In this document: positions 58,701-64,000 of the stretch, one piece after another
Layout of the letters: each line of letters begins with the position of its first letter
Position numbering within the stretch: the first letter of the stretch is position 1
NCBI GenBank assembly: GCA_017506865.1
Contig: JAFCMP010000114.1
Coordinates: 1 to 64,000 of the forward strand
DNA length: 64,000 nucleotides
From: Tribonema minus
Taxonomy: Eukaryota; Sar; Xanthophyceae; Tribonematales; Tribonemataceae
Reading direction: 5' to 3'
Made by a program: the position numbers and the translations under genes
Notes under the pieces: generated by a model
The model's database searches: none
Told to the model about the DNA's origin: nothing
The model's input: the letters and a program-made list of their open reading frames with translations, nothing else

Positions 58701-60526
58701 GGGGGGCTTTCATAGCCCCCGTCTGCACGCTGAGTCGCTTCATGGTGTTATTGCAGCTGGCGTTGACTGGTCCGTGCAGGTGTGGTATGGTCTCCGGTGC
58801 TGCCATCAGGAGGCAGTGCATTTGCGCATGCGTTGGTCAATCAGCGCGCCGCTTGACTTGCCAGTATTAAGGAAGAGCAGTGGCGATCTTCTGTGAACTG
58901 CTGCGCGCAGCTCGCAGGCAGTGACGCCACTGGGAGGGTATAGTGCTCCATGTCATGCAAGAGGCGATGCTCATGAACTTGCTGGGACTATGATAAGGCC
59001 ATGCGTGGTTCAGCGATGTCCTGCCATATTTTTGAGTACCTTGCAGCTGCAGAAAGCACTTGGACCTCATTCGATGGTGTCATCTCGATGTGAACGGCAT
59101 GCAAAGGATGTTCAGCAGCCCCGAGGCCTTCCGCTGCAAGGAATGATAGCAGCACGTGACCCGTGGCAGGCACCTGCATCAGCCGCAAGCACTTGCTTTG
59201 TGCCGCCCCTGCGCGGGCAGTACATTCAGACCTGCAGCGCTCAACACGCGTGGCCTACTCGCTGACTTACTTAACTTACGTCATGCCTCCATGCGCACAA
59301 CAGGTACAAGCCAGCGCCGGCGCAGCACACGACAACGCAATCGGAACCGGTAACGACGGCTGTGGCAGCGAGCGACCTTCGCAGCAGCAGCCAGCAGCCC
59401 CCCCCGCGCCGGTGCGCTACGAAATGGCCGCCGGCCCAGCGGCGCCGCAGCAGCTCAGCAGCGGCGGCGGCGCGCCCGCTGCAGACAGCGATGCGGAGAG
59501 CGCGGACGAGCCGCCACAGGCTGCGCCCACCCCGTCGCTGTACGAGATGGCGTATGGACCAGCAGTGCGGGGACACGTCGGCGGCGACAGCGGCGCAAAG
59601 CGCGCCACCGACTCGGATGCCGATGAGGATGCTGACGCCGACGATGCAGCGCCGCCGCCGCACAAGAGCGTCGAGCCCACGCGCATGAGCGCTGCTGCTG
59701 CCGTGTCGGTGAGCGGCGAGCCGTGCTGCTCGCCGTACGCGCTGATGTGCGCTGCGCCGGCAGCAGCAGCAGCAGCTCAGCAGTCGTCTGCAGCGCAGCC
59801 AGCGTGGATGAGCACTGCTGGCATTGTACCTGGACAGGTGGCGCAGGCCATCGCAAACGGCGCACCGCTGTGGCTTCAGGGCGCGCAGCAGCCGCATGTC
59901 GCTCAGGTATGCAAGCTGCCGAGAGACGCGACCAGAGTACATCTCTCAGAGCACTCATATCGTAAGATGGAGGGTTCATTCGGCACCTTTCATCCACAGT
60001 GTGGCATATGGTCTATATGCTTGTGGTTGTCATGTACAAGAACTTCAGAGCACATGCATACTTCAAGTGCTTTTTGATGCTAAATTTCTATTGCAAATTC
60101 CGTCTCCATTGATTCTGAGCAGGGAGAACAAGACAAAAAGTGTCATGACAAAAAGTACAATGAGCTGCAACAACGTGCGGTGGCAGGCTTGCTTGAATAT
60201 GTGCGAGTGCTGAAGCTTGCCTTGCCTTGCAATTTTTTTTGGCAGCTGTCAGCCAAACTCAGGACACATTCAGCTCAATCTGCTCGAACCCGAGGAGCTT
60301 GAGGTGACCGCAACCGTATGGCAATGAGGTTTCAGTTTACTGCCCAATGCACAAATAAATCATATTCCAGGTAGTTGTGCACATCTCAAAGCAAGAGCTC
60401 ATGATGGCTGCATGCCTGCAATACTGCTTGTCTGCAGGCGGACGCTGGCAGCACGGCTGCTGCCGCGGCGCACACGAGTGCGGTGCCCCCGCCCGCCCTC
60501 CATGCGCCGCCTCCGCAAGCGTGCGC

Positions 60527-60562
<36 letters not shown>

Positions 60563-60944
60563 CTCCGAGCACTGCCTCAGCGCTCAAGAGGCCGAAGGGG
60601 GCTGCGACGCTGACGAGGACGAGCGCGACGAAGCGGGACCCCCTGCCAAACAGTCAGTGCCGCCGACGCGCATCAGCACCGCCAGCCCTGCGGCAGCAAG
60701 CGCGGCCGCGACACTCGATGCAGTGATGCCATCTGTGCCTGCGGCGACTGGTGCGGCGCTGCCAACGGTGCCGTGGGCCAGCGCTGCTGCGGTGGCGCCG
60801 CACGCGTTGTGGCAGGGATGCGCTGCGGAGCGCGTCGTGTCTGCATCGCTGTCCTTGGACGCTGGGCTGCCGTGGCACACGCCCGCTGCTGAGCGCGCGA
60901 GCGCGGAGCAATGCGCGGGCCAGGCTGCTGCGGTTGAGAGTTGC

Positions 60945-60987
<43 letters not shown>

Positions 60988-63900
60988 TGCAGCAGCAGCA
61001 GCTGCAGCTGCAGCAGCAGCAGCATCTCAGGCAACCGGCAGACACGGCAGCCATCGCTGGCGAATGGGCAGGCAGTGTATGCCCTTCTGATAGGCAGGCA
61101 TTGCCAGTGCACTTCAACTTGCCGAGCATGACCATGGGCGCTGGTGGATACTCCGCAACGGCGGCAGCAGCCGTGCCATCCGCAGCACCTTGTCCGCCAC
61201 CAGTGGCAGTCTTGCCATCCACCGCTGCAACATCAACATGGGCATCGCCCTCATCTGAGCATCCGCACCAGACCGTTCAGCAGTCACACGCGCCTTGCGG
61301 CGGTCCGCTCAACGGGAGCGATGCAGACGAGGACAGCGGTGATGATGGACTGCCGCCGCAGAGGAGCAGCATTCCGACGCGCGTCAGCATCACCGTCGCC
61401 GTACCAGCGCCAGTTGCTGCCGCGGCAGAGGAGCGCTGCAGTAGTGCATACCCTCCGTTCCCATCTGCCGCTACCCTCGATGACACCACCATCAATGAAG
61501 CAAGCACTGCCGCCCTTGCTGCCCCTGCCTGCGCCGCCCCTGCACACGAAAGCCTCGCTACTGCTGGTATGGTGGCGGTGAGCACTGGCGTGGGGTGGTG
61601 CGGTGGTAGCATTGGCAGTGGTGGAAGCGGAGGCTTTGTGTCAACCGTCCCTGCTGCATATGCCGCTGGCATGTGGCACGGCGCCGCGGCAGCGCAGCCC
61701 TACCAGCGGTCCAATGCTGGCCCAGTACATGCCGCCGCTGGTGCTGCAGCTACTGCCGCCGCCGCTGCGAGTGGTGATGTCAGCGGACATCTCGTTGGAC
61801 CTGCAGCCGGGTACCCCTTGGGCAGCAGCGCCCTGCAAGCGTATTCACTATCATCCGCTCAGCCTCCCTCAGGGATCGGATCTGCCTCCGGCTTTCCAAC
61901 TGCATTTCCAGCTGCTTTTCCAACTGCGCGTGCTGCTGCAGAGCAGCCTGGCCCCGCCATCCACGTCAGTGCTCCAGCAGGCGACGGCGCGCACGCACCT
62001 TCACCGTCCGCTGCGCCTGTGAGCAGCCCCAATCTCGACGCTCATCGTGGCGTGGCTGCCGTACACACCCTCCCACAACAACAGCACGTCAGCGGCACGG
62101 TCAGCGACGGCGACGAGGATGCAGAGGAGGAGGCGCAGCCGCCGCCGCCGCGTGAGCCGGTGCCGCCAACGCGTCTGAGTGCCAGCGTCGGTGCTGTGCC
62201 CGCTGATGGCTACTTGAGCTGCGCAGGCGTCCAGGACGTAAGCCCAGCACACGCGCCGCCTCAGATGACGACCACTGACACATCTAGCGGTGCTCACGGC
62301 GCAACGACGGGCTACGGCACCACCGCCATCAGCTCATCGCAGCAGGCTCCTCAGCTTTCCGGGCGGAACTGGCTTGGCGACGCAGAGCTTCAGGAGAGTC
62401 TGCGCTGCGGCGGCGCCGGCACTGGCGCCGCCGCCTGCACGCTGGCAACGCCGAAGGAAGCGTACACTGAGGCCAGCAGCGGTCTCGACTGGATGGCGGC
62501 GGCTGTGCGGCGACAGAGCCTCCGGGATACGGCGACCGCACCGCTCCTGCACGGCGGCGGGACAGACGCTGAGCACTGCGCATCGAGCGTCAGCGGCGAC
62601 TGGCTCGCTGCAGCTGTCAGGCGGCAGAGCATGCACGACGCGCCCCCCGTGACCACTGCCGGCGCCGCTGCCGGCACAGGCGCTCACGCTGCTGCTGATG
62701 CTGACTGGATGGCGTCGGCGGTGCGGCGGCAGAGCGTACGTGACAGCGCCGCGGCGGCGGGCGACGGCGTCGCCGATCGCGCCGGGGGCGCGGCGCCGCT
62801 CGCTGCTGCCGTGGACTGGCTGGCAGCGGCAGCAAGGCGTCAGAGCTTGCGGGACGTGCCGGCGGCTGCTCCTGCCACGCGCACTGCCAATGACGACGGT
62901 GTTGAGGACGCCGCCCAGGACTGCGCGCTGCCGTCCAGTCGACCCACGCCGCCCACCCGCATGTGCGCCGGCGCCGGCGGCAGCAGCAGTGTGGCAACGG
63001 GCGGCTACATCACAACACCTTCTGTTGAGCACTGCCAGGCTCTGCCCGGCGCGCTCGCGGCGGCATCCGACTTAGGCGTCCACATGGCGCAGCCGGCGCC
63101 GCATCTGACGCCCACGTTGCGCCAGCTGGCGGGCGTCGACGACAGCGACGCGGAGGAAGACGCGGAGGAGGACGCGCAGCCGCGGGCCGCCGCGCCCGCG
63201 CCCTGCACACGCATCAGCGCGAGCGCCGCGTTTTCACGCGCAGCGGCGGGCAGCACAGCCGTAGCTACCGCACTGGCTCAATCTGTCAACGGGGGTCTCT
63301 GGTCGGCTGCGTCTGACGCACATGCCCCGGAGGCACAGCGGCAGCACGAGGGCGGCTGCACCCTCAGAAATGGCTCAGCAGCGAGCGCCGCCACCTGCGG
63401 AAGCGGAGGCTCAGGCGCAGAGGGCGTGCCGCAGTCAGACTGGATCGGGGCAGCTGTGCGGCGGCAGAGCCTGCGCGATGTCACGGCGGGGGACTGGTTG
63501 AGCGCGGCGGTGCGGCGACAGAGCGTGCGGGATGCTGGTAGTGCCACCGCAGCCGTTGCCGCTACACCCGACAAGCCTGACTGGATGGTGGCGGCTGTTC
63601 GGCGGCAGAGCGTACGCGATGGCGCAAGTACTGCGAGCCCCGTTCCTGGCACAGCTCCGCTACTTGCGGACTGGAGCGCAGGCGCTATGCGACAGCAACA
63701 CGAAAGCGCAGTCGCTGCAGCGTCTGCCACTAGCAGCAGCGGCGGCAGCAGCGCAATCACATCAGCATGTGCAACCGAGCCAAATTGGCTACGTGCAGCA
63801 GTGAGACGGCAGAGCATGCGTGACAGTGCTGATGCTGCCAATGGCATTGACTTTAAACCTCCAATGGCGGCTGCATCCAACTGGATGGCTGAGGTGTCGC

Positions 63901-64000
63901 CGCAGCAGAGCATTGGCGTTGCGTCCTCACATATGCATATCATGGCAATCAGCGGTGACGGCAGCGCTCACAGTCTTCCGAAAAACTTTGGGGTCAGCGA
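47703..64000 (+). CDS. Giant coiled-coil protein with PPTRxSA and DW-RRQS repeats (3' end beyond window)
   Basis: Not recognised as any known family. Twelve exons, all phase 0/0: 47703-47828, 48753-48932, 49468-49665, 51762-51977, 52539-52787, 53517-53687, 54060-55970, 56350-56904, 57220-57792, 58277-58645, 59304-59906, and 60438 to the window end, still open. That is at least 2904 codons. The ATG is the first after an in-frame TGA. Residues 43-380 are Arg/Glu/Ala-rich with heptad-like helices, probably coiled coil, plus a Cys-containing stretch in exon 4. Exon 7 adds Gly, acidic and Ala/Pro low complexity. From there on, an acidic block followed by a PPPQKQVPPTRISA-like motif occurs ten times, once each in exons 7-11 and five times in exon 12. 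SLYEMAYG occurs in exons 9 and 11. The last part carries ten DWLAAAVRRQSLRD-like units from 62487. No signal peptide or membrane segment is seen. It may be a scaffold; RRQS is a typical basophilic-kinase site. Intron 2 has a GC donor. Confidence 0.82.
49782..50075 (+). repeat. Ghost copies of exon 3 end in the giant gene (intron 3)
   Basis: The exon end GCGCGCCAGGCGCAGGAGCT, CGACGAC|GTGAGT is repeated at 49785-49846 (donor exact), 49908-49970 (GATGCGAGC, donor lost) and about 50034-50080 (CACGACACAAGT). The period is about 125 bp, with progressive decay away from the exon. Confidence 0.9.
51122..51187 (+). repeat. Interstitial TTAGGG-like repeats (giant gene intron 3)
   Basis: About nine degenerate TTAGGG-type units (GGATTAGGGTTACGGTTAGG and onward). 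Shortly before them, at 50975-50995, there is a G run. Confidence 0.85.
52856..52925 (+). repeat. Ghost copy of exon 5 end (giant gene intron 5)
   Basis: The last 60 or so bases of exon 5 (AACCACGGCATCCTGCGCCG ... GAGCGCCGCAAG|GTATGT) recur at 52861-52919 almost unchanged and end GCCGCAAG|GTGGGC. They are separated from exon 5 by a GTATGTATGT microsatellite. Confidence 0.92.
53300..53490 (+). repeat. Ghost copies of exon 6 start and CCCTAA repeats (giant gene intron 5)
   Basis: GTGGTGCCGCGCTGCAAG at about 53307, then ATGCAG|ATGGTGCCGCGCTG...CGGCGCTACCAG|GTGCTC at 53396-53450, before the real exon at 53517. The second ghost is 42 nt between AG and GT (14 codons, in frame). (CCCTAA)-type units at 53454-53485 directly follow it. 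A further degenerate CCCTAA cluster lies in intron 6 (53696-53735). Confidence 0.88.
55378..55755 (+). repeat. CAG/GCA tracts coding for Gln and Ala runs (exon 7)
   Basis: CAG-rich runs at 55378-55420 are read as Gln, while those at 55660-55755 are read one frame off as GCA, giving long Ala runs. Both lie in the open frame of exon 7. Confidence 0.85.
60528..61022 (+). repeat. CAG tracts coding for polyglutamine (exon 12)
   Basis: Two (CAG)n tracts, at about 60528-60562 and 60950-61022, are in the Gln frame of exon 12. The second is mixed with CTG codons. Such tracts are expected to vary in length between alleles. Confidence 0.88.
62487..63920 (+). repeat. Ten DWxAAAVRRQSxRD repeat units (exon 12)
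   Basis: Units begin at 62487, 62598, 62703, 62814, 63438, 63492, 63579, 63669, 63783 and 63879. Eight follow [DN]W[LMI]xxA[VA]RRQS[LVM][RH]D closely. The units at 63669 and 63879 are degenerate. Spacing is irregular (51-624 nt), and two PPTR-type units lie inside the largest gap. Confidence 0.92.

Overview
This is a stretch of nuclear DNA from a eukaryote. It is very GC-rich, with long multi-exon genes, canonical GT-AG introns averaging about 700 bp in the two best-resolved genes, and many interstitial TTAGGG-type repeats. The N-terminus of the decarboxylase gene reads as a signal peptide followed by an ASGF junction, which resembles the ASAFAP plastid-import motif of algae with red-derived complex plastids. 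With the long introns this makes a photosynthetic stramenopile (ochrophyte) the best guess; a haptophyte or a related alga is not excluded.

Layout. (1) 1-148 is pure C. (2) 275-4562 (-) is a MAP3K-like protein kinase whose C-terminal half switches reading frame several times. (3) 4563-8725 is a gene-poor interval holding a direct segmental duplication of the kinase 5' end (4332-5192 and 7474-8324) and a CAG/GCA-rich block. (4) 8726-23089 (+) is a complete 17-exon K-Cl cotransporter (SLC12/KCC type, 1028 aa). (5) 25673-28496 (-) is a complete 3-exon Orn/Lys/Arg decarboxylase (602 aa), probably plastid-targeted. (6) 29269-31745 (-) is a 3-exon PH-domain protein (272 aa). (7) 32173-46638 (+) is an 18-exon calcium-dependent protein kinase (about 690 aa) with an N-myristoylation-type start and four EF-hands. 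(8) From 47703 to beyond the right edge (+) is a giant repeat protein: an N-terminal coiled-coil part, about ten acidic/Pro-rich 'PPTRxSA' units, and about ten 'DWxAAAVRRQSxRD' units.

The exon models were built by hand from splice sites. Each model of genes 4-7 closes exactly in phase, except for one frameshift in the last CDPK exon. The giant gene is in phase from its start codon to the window edge.

The most unusual property is shared by the three large + strand genes. Many introns contain tandem, decayed 'ghost' copies of the neighbouring exon end, often with the splice site still intact. In CDPK intron 15 the copies are near-perfect 42-nt units flanked by AG and GT. They look like cryptic in-frame microexons of 14 codons. 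Telomere-like repeats often lie beside these ghosts. The giant gene's phase-0/0 repeat exons could be a productive outcome of the same process.
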